Source of the DNA: Akebia trifoliata
Taxonomy: Eukaryota > Streptophyta > Magnoliopsida > Ranunculales > Lardizabalaceae
DNA: 64,000 bases
Direction of reading: 5' to 3'
NCBI GenBank assembly: GCA_017979445.1
Contig: CM030704.1
Span: 12,693,658-12,757,657, forward strand
Part shown: positions 20,781-33,164 of the stretch, piece after piece
How the letters are laid out: the number at the start of each line of letters is the position of its first letter
Position numbering within the stretch: position 1 is the stretch's first letter
Notes under the pieces: model-generated
The model's input: the letters and a program-made list of their open reading frames with translations, nothing else
What the model was told of the DNA's origin: nothing
Databases searched by the model: none
Translations under genes and position numbers: made by a program

Positions 20781-21355
20781 CACATGTACAACAGGTAAAT
20801 TTCCACTTTTTTTGTGGAGTGACATATAGGGAGTTGAAGTCATGACTTGGGGAGCAAACCTAGTCAATCTTGGCATCTCAACTAACCCCCAGTCATGTCT
20901 TAGAGACTACCTATTGCCTAATGAGTCTCAGATACTTGGTAGTTTAAATAAAAGTGGAAGCATGATAATTTAGGCACCATCAAATTATAAGACTAAACAC
21001 AAAAAATGGTTATTCTACAAATGAATTGTATTCATAAAATTCCATATAATTGAGTTGCGATTTTGTAAAAGAATCATTTATATCACAACCCTTAGTATTA
21101 CAGTGAGATAAATGAGGGACTTTCGAAAGTTGAGACTTCACTTAGGAAGCTTGATGTCTTAACAGTATGGTTTTATAACTCGTTTGAGAACGAGATGACT
21201 CGGACGAGTTGTCCAAATCTTAGAGGTGAGGAGACCTGATAATCAACATGAATCTTCTATCACATTGATTCCTTTGAGATCTTAGATTACTCATTCGATA
21301 TTTTAAAAATATCAGAAAAGTTTATAAAACTTGATTGTGTTATTTATGAACTACA

Positions 21356-22011
21356 TGCAGGCAAACACAAGAAATTACCTCACCCCAGACTCATATCCCA
21401 AAAATGATATCCCTTTTATTCCCTACAAAATGTCTCAAATTTGGGAGGGGTTTCCAAATGAAGACCCTCCAATGATCAAGTTAACAAAAAATTAAGAAGG
21501 GTTGAATTAGAACACGAGTTAACAAATTTTTACCTATGTGTTGATCCCTTTATTTATAGACTCAAAAAATCCTTTTCACATTAGTAACTTCCTTCTCGAA
21601 GATCTTGCAAATACTTCAGTTTCCTATTTGAATTAGGATCTTTCTATCCTTATCTTCTTGATTCCATATTAAATCATAATTCTTCGTTATAATAGTCTCT
21701 TCTTAATTTGATTTGAAAGCTTGACTATAAATAAAATCCTAATGACCTTAGGAAATCTTCTTGTTAATTTCATAATCTTTGTTTAATGAACTAACCACTC
21801 AATCATGTCTAGCGTCACGCAGGCTTAGTCCTCTCAAGGAGTCAATTGAGCTGACGAATTGATGTCTCAGCTAAACAAATCACTTGTCGAGTGAGCTTAC
21901 TGACTTCAAGAATGTGACACGTCTCTACTAATTCAACATTTCTTTATTTTTAATGACCATGTGTAGGCATCTTATTGGTCCACGTTATCGAATGTAACTA
22001 CGTACCCACAA
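21356..22011 (-). repeat. G2 3' LTR
   Basis: This 656-bp LTR is paired with 26474-27240. Shared blocks include AAATTACCTCACCCCAGACT, TATGTGTTGATCCCTTTATT followed by TATAGA, and GAATGTAACTACGTACCCACA at the end. The plus strand reads TTTATTTATAGA, so a TATA-like box lies on the minus strand (TCTATAAATAAA near 21550). Confidence 0.83.
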
Positions 22012-22128
22012 TTGCCCCTTCTCATACATTTCAATGATAGGTGAGACGTATGAGAAGAATGTCTTTTCAAGGACTCATTCATTCATATGGCAACTTACAA
22101 TATGTGTGAGATCTAAACAGTTTGCACA

Positions 22129-24086
22129 TCATTTAGTGGCACATTTCTTTGAACTCCCCCTTTGACCTCTTTTTGAATTTGAAACAACTATGTGTAATCG
22201 ATTAGTTTCCTTTGATCTCATACAATTCAATAAGAGTAAACAATTGCATAACTTAGTCACATGTGAAGGAAACAAACCTTCATTCCATATATCCACTTTC
22301 TCACGAAAATCATATTGTAAGATAAAGATGCATAAATAAGTGACAATCAGTCGAGTCATTTGTGTGATGGCCCCCATGGTCACAGGCAAGGTGATCTCCC
22401 CCAAGGGCTCAAACTTCATGCCATTGAACCCATAGATAACTGCTTTGGCTGGTTCCATGGATTAATGTTATATTCATATCCCATCAAAAGCTCCTTTGAA
22501 GAAGATGTCCATTGAACTGCCATTGTCAATCAAAATCATTTTTATCAAAAAGTTCCAGTAAATGCGAGAATGTCTTCATGTGGGGTTACTACCATCTTCA
22601 AATCCTTTTCAAAGAAGATTGTAGTGGTTTTAGGATCAACTACTGAGTGTTTGGCTGAGTTTATTGGCTTGGGCTTGGCTGTCACTCAAAAACTTTCCTA
22701 GTATGCCCTACTTTTAGTTCTTATTTTTCCTATCAGTTTTGGACTCTCATAGATGACATTGATTGCGTTTGCTGAGGATGGGGGAAAGAAAAGAGTTTTT
22801 GACCTCTTTTGTATTCTGTAAGTTTTTGTTATACCATTACAACGAATTGCTTCAATCCACCTTCCTCAATTAGGTCTTAAATGAAATGTTTTAAAACATA
22901 ACACTCATTAGAATGATGATCTCTAACTTCATGGTAAGCTTTGGCTCTTTGTTTGTATAAGGCAAGGGCCTTTGAAAAAGGTCTTTTCATTGATTTTTAA
23001 CAAAACATCATCCAATGTAATTGTGAGAGGTGTGACAACCATGTATTTGTCCCTGCTACCTCTTTTAGTTTAAGTGTCCCTCTGCTAGCTTTGTCCATCC
23101 TGCCAAACATCTTCTTTCCGTTTATTTCCCCTTGGGACTCATCTTGTCTCTTTTTGGTTGGTTGGTTGGTTGCTTCCTGGTTTTCAATTGCGTTGACCAT
23201 ATGGATTCGACTGATTGAGTTCTCCTTCATGACTTTTTCTAACTTTATGTACTTTTTTGTTCGTACAAAAAGATCTTCCAGTGCCACTAACATGTTATTT
23301 ACCACGACTTATGCATATGTGCTCCAAGGAATGCTCCAATTTGAAATGTTATTATAACAATCTTCTTGTTTAAATCCTTGATGACTATCTTTGCTTTTAC
23401 TTCAAATTGAACATTATTTAAACATCTACCACTCTCCTTCAGTTGTGAATCTAATGGGCCACAAACACATCCTCCAAGTCATCAAAAGATTTGATAATCC
23501 CCCACTCTAGTCTAAAGAACTAGGTTAAAGTTGCTCATTTCATGCTAGAAAGGAATAATTTGCACATGAGTCCATTAAATCTTGGTCTACTCCATAGAGA
23601 GATTTATTGCTTAAAATGCATGGCATGCTCAACTAGGCTAGAAGTGCCATCCAACGTGTAAAACTTTAGATGGTAAATTTTTTTGGGGATTTTAGATCCC
23701 AAGATCTCATATATGAAGGGGGAGGTATTCAAATCTTCAAAGCTACCCTAGCAGTATTCCCAACAATTTTTCCATTCTCTAGTGTCTTCTTCTCTTTCTT
23801 TCATCTTCATTTTTTTTTAGGTTTGTGTTAGAGATGAACTATTGTCCCTAAAGGACCAACACCTGTTCACCCCATCTGACCTCTACCAACCAAGGGTGGT
23901 GCTTCTCTTCTATGGGTCTTTGTTTCGTTTCTTGGTGGTGGAGAATCATGTGAACCGCTAACTTCAGAGCTTTGATCTTCTTGATCTATCATTTTTACTA
24001 GCCTTCCATTTTTCACATGAAGGTCTTCCATCTTCTCTAGTTGTTTAAGTTATTCCTACATTTAATGTAGGGTGGTTTGAACATTT
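22129..24086 (-). pseudogene. G2 gag and protease remnant
   Basis: Minus strand. Gag C-terminal part at 22997-23305 (LEDLFVRTKKYIKLEKVMKE then a Lys/Gln-rich run), followed by LDDVLLKI and a decayed knuckle region. The protease segment LIDNGSSMDIFFKGAFDG lies near 22490-22540 and continues at 22129-22458 (AVIYGFNGMKFEPLGEITLP then VTMG). The active-site triad reads D-N-G rather than D-S/T-G. The gag core is expected toward 24086, where it is poorly readable. The order gag-protease fits the Tat type. Multiple stops are present. Confidence 0.7.
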
Positions 24087-26220
24087 ATGTAGTGCTGTCA
24101 AATTCCAACACGAATCCCTATGATTTTATGTTAAAATCCAAGGCACCGAATAACACTCCCTAAGATGATATTAATATAAATAGATATCACGTTATTGAGA
24201 ATAGAATATAGCAACGAAAATATAATAAACTTAATTTAAAGTGTGATAACAATCCTACCAAAAAAAATATATTAGAGTGATAACTATACTCCAAAGTTGA
24301 ACTCAAAATAATAAGTGTATAAATGAAATGGCATAAACATCGCTAAACATACAACACCCTCTCACTAACATTAGTCATATTGTCTTACTCAAAAGATATA
24401 TAAAAATTCTAAACTTCACCTACAACAGAACTAGAGATAGTAGCCTCATTCATCTCGTGGAAGTAGACTATAATTATCAATAGACGTACTGGAGTCTAGA
24501 ACCCCTTCAAGGTTTCCTCTTGATCCTTCTCAGATATAGGTGGATCTAAAATTGTAATGATAGGATGGGTAACTAGGGTTACCCGAAAGAAAATCTACCA
24601 TTTTAACATCTAGTCACATCATGCAAAAGGTAATCATACTAAAACATTTAAAATATGCAAGATAACATGTCATTCTAGAAACAACATTACAAAGTATCTT
24701 ATCAGGCATTCATAAAATCATTAATCGATCCCAAAATAACTAGGTATATATACTTTTTCTTTTAAAACAAAAAGAAAAATAACACACAAGTGTCTGGAAG
24801 GGATATTAAGTTTCCTACTATGCAATCGCCTAACACAGCAAAACATAAACAATGTTCTCATATCTTATTTCTTGTACAAAAAAGTAAATAAATATGCATA
24901 CCATCTCGCGATAAAAGAAATTAAACATTAATACTAGATATCAACTTGCCAACATATGCATCCAATAAGAGTCTAAACTCTTGTTTTGCAATCAAAACAT
25001 CACACCTTTATTGCAATGATATCAACTTGCCAACACACGCATCCAATGAGAGAATAGACTCTTGTTTCGCAACCAAAACATTACACCTTCAATGTGATTA
25101 TTAAAAATTTTGAAAAAAAATAATATTATTTCTCATTCAAACAATCAAGTCTTATATCATCTTTGAAAATGATTAAAAGTTAAGTTTTCAACAAGGTTTT
25201 TGACAATGCTTTCTGAAGAACAAGTGCAAAACTTTACGAAATTGATTAAAAGTGCTATATATAGGTTAAATATGGTTCAAATGAATTTTATTATCAATAT
25301 ATAACTATTTTAATGAATACATAATAGTAAAACCCTTTTAGAACTCATTTTAGAAGTTAGAAAAACATTGGTAAAAAATTATGTTTAAACAAATTATTTT
25401 TGTTATATTTCAAAAATAATATTTTTAAACATGATTCACGTCAAATACATTGTAGAAGAACACCTTATCATGCATGAATTTCAGGTAAACAAAATCCCAA
25501 CCTAAATCATTTGTAAAATCTATTTTCTTTTAGAAGTAGGTATAACTCAAAGCTAGAAAGGAAGGTTTCCTATTTGAATTCTATCTCTACGAAATTATTG
25601 CAATAAGAGCGATTCTTTGCAATACTATTTGATCAAAATCCAAAGTTTCATTTGGTCCCAAAGTAATCTTTTTGGTTCATTACGTAGCTCTCGACTAGAT
25701 GAATTTATTTCTCTTCTTCACGAGCTCTCGATTCTCGAATCATTACTTGAAGATTTAGGAAGAAATTAGACTAGAGATTACTAGATGAAAGGAGAATGAA
25801 ATAAGTAATTTTGGATTTTTTTCTTAAATGTTGGTATTTATATAATATCAGATACTTAATGTTATTTTTCAATTTATTTTCTTTTGGTGATAGCTTGACG
25901 ATTAAGACTCCAATTGATGAAAACTCATAATATATTTGAGTAATTTTTCCATATGGATCTAATGATGCAATCGAATATTTCAAATTCCACTTTTAGCGAA
26001 AATCCAATTTTTGGAATAATAAAATTCGTATATCTAGAAATCTTTTCATCGGCCCTCTAATTGAAGCATGCTTACAAGCTAAACTTTTTTTTTCGACTAT
26101 TTTGAATCTAATAATAATATTCGATTTCTTCTAATGTTTATTAATCAAAATCCATATTTATAAATCATAATCTAAATTGAAAAACTCATAGAATAATAAC
26201 TTTAAACCATTCCTTGTGAT
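24087..26220 (-). repeat. Family-E LTR-like repeat, copy 3, inserted in G2
   Basis: This is the reverse orientation of the copies at 4080-7041. It begins near CAAATTCCAACACGAATCCC (24095) and includes the ATCTCGCGATAAAAG block (24903), the CCAACACACGCATCCAATGA block (25030) and, near the right end, TTTTGAATCTAATAATAATA (26100), all shared with other copies. The 70-bp block with AACTTGCCAACA...CATCCAAT...GACTCTTGTTT is tandemly duplicated at 24947-25090. No coding sequence is present. The terminal TGTGGC is eroded here. The right edge is approximate. Confidence 0.65.
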
Positions 26221-26473
26221 ACTAGTTAACTGTCTTGGTTATTATAATCTAGTTGGGATGCTTGGATTCTCTCCCCAAGATTTTTTTTCCATTCAAATAC
26301 TCTTCTTCCACCCTTTCCATGTCCTTATGAGGTAAATTTCTCATAATTTATAATTCTCCTTCCTATTAGGTGTGGTGGCATTTCTTAGATGCGATGTCAT
26401 AACTTTCTTTTTAAGATTTTTTTTGTTTTTTTTATAGTTCTTTGACGCGTGCCCTATGATGGGTGTCAATAGA
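26221..26473 (-). other. G2 leader with primer-binding-like site
   Basis: Minus strand. Just inside the 5' LTR end (26474) the sequence reads TTGACACCCATCATAGGGCA. This matches the canonical gypsy leader TTGGCGCCCACCGTGGGGC except for transitions of the kind produced by cytosine deamination. The rest of the segment is decayed leader or gag start. Confidence 0.5.
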
Positions 26474-27240
26474 TGTAGGTAAAAATGAAATTACCTCACC
26501 CCAGACTAGTACACCAGAAATGATCTCCCCTTTTATTCCTTGTAAAAAGTCTCAAATTTGGGATGGGTTCCCAAATGAAGACCCATTAATGATCAAGTTA
26601 GCAAGAAATCAAGAAGGATTGAATTAGAGCATGAATCAAAAAATCTTTTACCTATGTGTTGATCCCTTTATTTATAGAATCCAATAGTCTTTTTCACATT
26701 AGTAACTTCATTCTCGAAGATCTTGCAAATATTTTAGTTTTTTATTTAAATTAGGATCTTTCTATCTTTATTTTCTTGATTTCGTATTGAATCACAATTC
26801 TTCCTTATACCTGTTTCTTTCTAATTTGATTTGAATGTTTGACTCTAAATAAAATCTTAATGTTCCTATGAAATCTTTTATTGAGATTGTTCTGATTCTC
26901 CTATCGGATATGGGTGGAAGTATGGATCGGGCCAGGCCTGATTATGATCTAGTCTTCTATCCACAGAGATACCATGTCCAAAAAAAAAAGAAACACTAAC
27001 CACTCAATTATATACAACGGAGTGTTTTGGATTCTACCACATGTCGCTCAACTTGAGTCTCTCAAGGAGTCAACTGAGCTGACTTATGGATGTCTCAACT
27101 AAACCATTTACCTATCGAATGAGCTTACTGACTTCAAGGATGAGAAAAATATCTCTCATCATTCAACATTTCTTTGTTATTAGTGGTCAGATGGAGGTGT
27201 CTTATTGGTTCATGTCATTGAATGTGATTACACACCCACA
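26474..27240 (-). repeat. G2 5' LTR
   Basis: This 767-bp LTR is paired with 21356-22011. It is about 110 bp longer, mainly from extra sequence near 26880-27000 (including an A-run) absent from the other copy. The minus-strand start is TGTGGGTGTGTAATC. The TATA-like box is at the same relative place as in the 3' LTR (near 26660). Confidence 0.83.
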
Positions 27241-27339
27241 CTACGATTCAAAGAAATTTTTTCTTGTTGTACGATTTGGAGATTTGAAGTAATTATATCA
27301 TGATATACTAATAAAATTTTCTAAGGAGAAGATCAAACA

Positions 27340-28290
27340 AATATGATGAAGTAACTCAAGCATTAGAAATGAAAACTATATTCCTAGTATTATTGTTGAC
27401 AACATAAAATTATTTCAATTGATCATAATTTTTTTTTTAATTATAAAATTAAATAACAATTTTTTCTTTACTGCAACATGTGTACTAGATCTTATTGAAC
27501 CCCTACAGAGAGTTGTAATGTGTGTGATATACCAACAAAGCTTTAGAAGAAAAAAAAATAAAAAGAGAGGAAGGAGTTACTTATAACAACCAAATATCTA
27601 TCTATCACTTTATTCCAATATTGGATTATGAGACATAAAGTTATTCAAAAGTTTAATAATTAAGAAATGGAAACTATCTAGTATAATAGTTGACAACTTA
27701 AAAATTATCTCAAATAACATTTTTTTTTTGTTAATGAAAACTCTAAAACTAAACAAATTTAAATTGACTGCAATAGTTGCATTCTGTTTATACAACCAAA
27801 TATTTATATATTACTTTATTCAAATATTAAATTGAGGAATGCAAAGTTATTCAAATGTTCAATAATTCAGAAATGAAAATTAAATTACTAGTATTAGTGT
27901 TGACAACATAAAAACTATCTCAAATGATAAAATTTTAATTTTTTTAATAAAACTAACAACAAATCTATATTGACTACAATGGTTGCACTCGATCTTATCA
28001 AACCTTTGTAAAGACTTGTAATGTGTATGATATAGTAATCAAATCCATGTATATCACTTTAATCAAATATTAAATTAAGGGATATAAAATTATTTAAAAG
28101 TTCAATATTTTAGAAATAGAAACTAAGTTATAAGTATTATCATGGACCACATAAAATTATCTCAAATAACAAATTTATTTTCTTAAAGAAATCTCTAAAA
28201 CTAAATAACAAATTTAACTTAATTGCAATAGTTGCACTCAATCTTATTGAACCATGTAACGAGTTGCAATGTGTATAAGATGGATCCATA
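27340..28290. repeat. Degenerate AT-rich tandem array, unit about 210-285 bp
   Basis: There are four recognisable copies, marked by GTTGACAACATAAAATTAT-type words near 27406, 27691, 27899 and 28145. Each is followed by an A/T run, a GCAATAGTTGCACTC...CTTATTGAACC-type stretch and TGTAATGTGTATGATAT. Spacing varies (285, 208, 246 bp). No open frame is shared. It could be an old satellite or a decayed minisatellite of a lost retrotransposon. Confidence 0.65.
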
Positions 28291-29530
28291 ATTTATGTTT
28301 TGCTGAACTATCCAACTATTTAAAATAAAACTATTTTAAATGCTTCATAGTAATAATTACCTAGCATTGATTGTTTGTCTTTAATTCTTAAAAGAAAAAT
28401 GATGTAACATTTTGAAATTTATTTTGGACCAAAGTCCATGTGGTTATATATTAAATAATTTCTGAAATAACCTTTTTATGTATTTAAATAAATAATTTTT
28501 TTTTATTATAAGGTAAATACCTAGATCTAGGAATATTACGGTTGGTAGGACTCACCCAAATCCAAAATAGTGTAGGATAGTTACCAGTTATTTTTGGAAA
28601 TTTTTTTGAGAGAATTAAGAATTTTCTCATAACAAGGGAAGCTTTGGAGACGTTAAAGATTTTCAAAAATCTTATAATTGAAAGAGAAAAATAAGGAAAT
28701 GAATGAGCCCTCAAATTCCATTCTTTGGGGCATGTTGAGGATTTTTGAAAATAAAAAAATTAGAATTCACCTTAAAAATAATGAAGAACCCTTAGGGTTA
28801 GGATTTTAATTAGAAAATTAAAAGGAGTGGTAGTTCTTGATGACATCTTATTGCATAAATGATATAATTCTATTGGGTTAAAATAATTAAGGTTTATTGG
28901 ATGCATTTAGATGAAACGATGTCACCCTAGCAACCCAAAATTGTGGGAATCATTAAGAGAGAATAGGTAAATTTTGTTGAAAGCATATTAATATGGAGTA
29001 TTAGGATTCCATAAAATTTTATGTCAAGACTCAATTATTGATCTAACCTCCATTTTTTAGTAAAAGAAAAAAAAATCCTTATATTTTGGATCAATCTCAA
29101 AAGCAGAGCAAGGAAGGACTAAAGCTTAATGGCCATTGAGAAGATCATAAACTTGGAAAGAAGTTGGTTTCTCCCTCTCTTTTTGTTTATGTGTTAATTT
29201 TTCAAAATAAAAGAAAAGTGAGGCAAGATTTTTAAGTATGTATTTATTTCAATGTTTCTAAATGCATTATTGAAAAGTTTGCAAAAGTGAGACAAGATTT
29301 CCATACAGTAGTTTAGTAATACCTTATGGAAATCTTTGCAAATTTGACAGAATTTTAATTTGATTACATTCAAAACAAAATCTTTATTAGCAAGAAAAGC
29401 ATCAAGATCAAATCTTGGTTATCAAGATTTAATTTTTGATTAGATCTTTATGGATTTATTTTCATCAATATATAATTTTTATATTTAATTATTAGGATTC
29501 ATACCTTTTGATTAAACAGATTGTTCAATC
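28291..29530. other. AT-rich stretch without recognised features
   Basis: Both strands were scanned. Only short open frames unlike any family I know are present, and there is no clear repeat structure. A GTGAGGCAAGATTT / GTGAGACAAGATTT pair near 29220 and 29288 is the only local repeat. Confidence 0.4.
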
Positions 29531-29539
29531 AAACTCTGT

Positions 29540-30160
29540 TGGGGTCCTTTCGTGGTTCCTCCAAGCAAGATGAAATTGTTCCTGCCAGATTCAATCTTCC
29601 TTCAACACAAACTGGTGATTGATGTATAGCTCCCACTATTTTAATCGATCCTCTCACTTTTAACCATTCTCTTTTGATTTTTGATCAACCAAGAATAAAA
29701 TAGTAATTCACGGCCAAATACTAACTTTCCCTTTTCACAAGAAAGGAGCCAATATGACTTTCACAATTGTGTGTATATTGTAGCCTATCCCTTTTATATA
29801 TAGACTTCAAAAGTATTTTAGAATAAATGAAAACCTAATCCTAATCACATGAGATTTAGGGTTTCTTTCTATCATATTTTCTTCAATCTCAATATAAATA
29901 GAATTTTAATAAAGAGAGGAAACGACTCAACCAACATGGACACCTTCTGTGGACCTCATATGAAATGGATTGGCCCCGTTAATGTTATAATATTATGTTA
30001 CTTTAATATAATAAGGTAAAAAGGACATAAAGGCACTTATTACTCTATGGGTCTTTCATATAATGTATTTCAAACTTAAGTAGGTTCCAACTTTTTAAAA
30101 TTGTCAAGTCCATTAATGAATAAATAAAAAATATTTTTTGATTATTTACTAATTAATGAA
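29540..30160. repeat. Possible LTR fragment
   Basis: This begins TGTTGGGGTCCTTTCGTGG at 29539. It contains TATA-like boxes on both strands (minus near 29790-29805, TATATATAAAAGGG; plus at 29893-29900, TATAAATA) and no coding sequence. The TG start and promoter-like boxes suggest an LTR, but no partner or target duplication was found. Confidence 0.3.
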
Positions 30161-30163
30161 TAT

Positions 30164-30672
30164 CTTTTTTTTTTTGTGCTAAATACAAAATGATTGAATT
30201 AATTAGAGAAAAAGTATGGAAAGACATACCTTTTTAGTTTACAATTTGAAAATAAGAGAGGCCAGGCCTATCTCCAAAGAAGTACTTTTTTACAATTAAA
30301 GGGAGGTTAGAGACCTCAAAGAAAATGGAGGATGAAGAGTTTTGAATTGCAAAGCTTGCCAAAGCGTCCTCTGTAAAGTTAGCTTCTATCCTAGTGTGTT
30401 GAATTTCCCAAGTAACCTTTGAGAGAGCTATTTTGATTCTATGGAGCCAAGACTCCAAATTCCAAGGGACTGAATTCCCTTTTAAACTAACAAAAGAGAA
30501 TCCAACTCAATTAAGATAGTTAAATCTTTTAGATTAAACACTTCCAGAACCTTAGAAAGTGCTAAAAATTCCGTCCAATTGTTAGTTTCTAAATCCAAAA
30601 CCTAGCAACTTGCACTAATCAACTTGCCTAATTCATTCATGATAATACCCCCAGCATTAGAACCACCTAGAT
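30164..30672 (-). pseudogene. LINE 3' end with RNase H domain
   Basis: Minus strand. The readable order is NLGGSNAGGIIMNELGKLIS near 30620-30670, then LDLETNNWTEFLALSKVLE, then ILIELDS, then SKVTWEIQHTRIEANFTEDALASF at 30330-30430, ending with YFQIVN before 30234. This is the plant LINE-type RNase H (RVT_3), with the TNN.(A)E, DS and final D positions visible. A short 3' UTR and a poly-A tail (T run on the plus strand at 30164-30175) follow. Two stops interrupt it. The 5' part is missing because a family-E repeat begins exactly at 30673. Confidence 0.75.
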
Positions 30673-30955
30673 TGTGGCGTCCCGCCAAACGCTAACACAA
30701 ATCCCAAGGTAACCTCCAAGTTTGAACATGGTTTCCTCTATTTATGTTAGCATTCCACGGAACTAAAAAAAACTGATAAGCCAATATCCAACAAATCCTG
30801 TGTATAACAATGTATCAAAAGTATACAAGATGCGAAAAATGGTAAATTACGAATAACATAGAATTAGATCAGAGTTGTGCAAAAATGTAAAAATATACAA
30901 GATTACAAAAATTTAATCTCTCACTAACATGGACCTAATCCCAACAAAGAAAAAA
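30673..30955 (-). repeat. Family-E LTR-like repeat, copy 4 (fragment)
   Basis: This begins TGTGGCGTCCCGCCAAACGC and aligns over about 280 bp with the start of the copy at 47655 (TGTGGCGCCCCTCCAAACGC). Both have a CTCCATTTATCTTAGCATTCC-type block. It stops next to retrotransposon gag sequence at about 30960, so it is truncated there. Confidence 0.7.
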
Positions 30956-30965
30956 TATATTTGTG

Positions 30966-32973
30966 TTAGATGAAGGATGAGAGGTGGTGGATTGGACTTG
31001 ACGGTTGATGTAGTGGTGTTTGGGGTTTGTGGTTGGTGCAAGATAGGATGAGGGGTGGTCGGGAGGAAAAGCTTAAAGTTTGAGGGGTCGGTGCAGTGTA
31101 AGGTATAACTAGAGGTGGTCGGGAAGAAGGGCCTGAAATCGGTATGGTACAAGGTATAATGAGAGATGGCCGAGAGGTAGAGCTTGAAATTGGTAATGTG
31201 TAGGGTATAATGAGAGGTGGTCGTGAAGGATTTGAAGTTTGGGAGTTGGAGTGAATGGTGAGATTGGCCAGTCTGACGGAAAGTTGGGATGGTGGTTGGT
31301 TGGTTGTATCTTGTGGTAATGCATTAATGCTTGATAATATTGGTTCTTTTCTCAAATTGACTCTAACTTTAGAGCCCATAGGTGCTATCAAAATTGAAGG
31401 GTTGAAGCTCGGTTCATCCCTCTCTATGGCATTGATTGTCGGCCCATTGCCTCCCCCATTATGTGTCGGTAATGGGTTCTGATTGATATTTTGCTGGGGT
31501 ACTTGGGCTGCCGGACCATCCAAGATGATTGTTTTTCTATCGATTAGATTTTGAACTTAGTGCTTGAGTTGCGAACATCGGTCGGTGGCATGCCCCTATG
31601 CACCCATATGAAATTCGTAGAATTGATTGGGATTGTACCTTGGTTCCTTTATCGCCTCTGGGTTTGGTTGCCTCTTAATGAGATATTCTCCCCTGATAGA
31701 GTCATAGGAAGACAAGTGAAGACTCGAGGGATTCTGTTGGGTCTACGCTGATTAGTTTGATGATTTTGGGCAAATTGTGGGTTCTGACTAAATACTGGAT
31801 TTTGACCAAACTGAAATGCTTGCGGAATAGGTGCTGCTTGAGGCACGTTAAACTGGGGTGTCTGCGACCTCTAGTTTGGTGCTGAGATGAAGAAATGACG
31901 AACGGGTTGTACATTATTCACTTGGGCTTCATCTTTTTTCTTGTTCAAGACTACCGGTTTCCGTTGAGTATACCCCTCTGTTGGTGCCCCTAAATTAGAC
32001 AAATTGTAGATCAGTCCTAATCGAATACCATCTTCAATTAGATTTGCCACTTGGACCAATGACGAGAAGCTTGCAGTTGTATGGCCCACTAAATGTGTGT
32101 AGAATGAGTGGCCCAGAGTTGAGATGAATATGGTGTTTATCTCTTGTTCAGTCATTGGTGGCTTAATCTTAGAAGTCGATTATCGTCACCTTTGGGCATA
32201 TTCTTTCACACTTTCCTTTGGCTTCCGAGTCATCTTGGCCATGTCATTTCTGTCCAATCCCATGTCTGTATTAAACCTGTATTCCTCTAAGAAAATTGTG
32301 GTCAGATCCCGCCAATTTTTAATCCGAGAATGATCTAATTGAGAGAACCATGAGAGAGCCGCCCTTGTTAGACTCCTTTGGAAGAGCTGAACCAACAACC
32401 TGTTATCGTCACCAAACTGGCACATAGACTCACAATAGAGCTTCAAGTGGGACAGAGGGCACCCAATGCCATTGTATTTTTTGAAGTCGGGACACTTGAA
32501 CTTTGGCAGCAATGATGCATTAGAGTACAGACACAGATCTCTGAACCTCATTCTATTTGTGGAGTCTTTGCCTTTCATCCTTCAGATCTCTTCCTCGACT
32601 GCCTCGAGCTTGCTTGCAAGTCTCTCCTCTGTGGTACTCCTTACCTCAGGTGTCCTGAATTCACATTCTTCCTTTTGAACGACCTCATGTCGTGGTGGAT
32701 TGCAGTGAATGTGAATTGGAGGTCCTTGATTGGCAGGAGCGGTGGTGGTGAGGTATTTTGTGCTTGCGGAGGTTGTTGTTGTGGTTGCTCTGGCATGGCC
32801 TGATTTGAGCCAGAAATTTGATGTTGGATAGCCTGGATGATACTTGGGTTGGTCATTAGCAAATCAAGAATCTTATCATGTTTTTCTAGTGTCTTTACTA
32901 CCAAATCAAACTTTGAGGCGAGATCCGTTACTACTTCTGTCGCTATTTGCTGAGGTTACTCTAAAGTGCTCAT
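30966..32973 (-). pseudogene. Ogre/Tat-like gag of element G3
   Basis: Minus strand. The probable start is ATG 32973 (MSTLE), followed after a stop by VVTDLASKFDLVVKTLEKHD and a Gln/Pro-rich stretch. The Gag core at 32186-32578 reads FRDLCLYSNASLLPKFKCPD, then FKKYNGIGCPLSHLKLYCES, RAALSWFSQL and VKEYAQR. Its continuation at 31871-32155 reads FISTLGHSFYTHLVGHT, then IEDGIRLGLI. A knuckle-like FHMGA.GHATDRC motif is near 31580. The C-terminal part (30966-31523) holds imperfect repeats of SRPPLIIPYT. Frameshifts split it. The polymerase part that should follow is absent, cut off at about 30960. Confidence 0.78.
30985..31240 (-). repeat. Proline-rich coding repeats in G3 gag
   Basis: Four imperfect units of about 48-57 bp encode SRPPLIIPYT followed by a short PISSST/PISGPS spacer. 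They sit at the C-terminal side of gag. The stops seen between 30966 and 31320 in the other frames are absent in this frame. Confidence 0.65.
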
Positions 32974-33164
32974 GGTTGGTTGTGAGCGTAGAAAATACGG
33001 ATGATTGTCGGGTGGTAAGTACTTCTTTCTAGGTTGTTTGGCCACCTGTGGATAAGAGGTTAGGCGTTAATATATCATTTACATAATGAAGATGCATGAT
33101 GATTTATTAGGTCAGATTGGATTAATTGGTAAAGTTGTATTAAGAAAATCCTGAATTTCGTTGA

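Larger units (their letters stand above)
21356..27240 (-). mobile_element. Deletion-derivative gypsy element, G2 (gag-protease only)
   Basis: Minus strand. The 5' LTR is 27240-26474 and the 3' LTR is 22011-21356, with ends TGTGGGT...CCTACA. The flanks are CTACA (21351-21355) and CTACG (27241-27245), a 4/5 target duplication. The interior carries gag and protease only. RT, RNase H and integrase are missing, because the 3' LTR with its purine tract (minus strand GAGAAGGGGCAA at about 22013-22024) follows the protease immediately. A family-E repeat interrupts gag. A defective element of this type would depend on other elements in trans. Confidence 0.8.
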
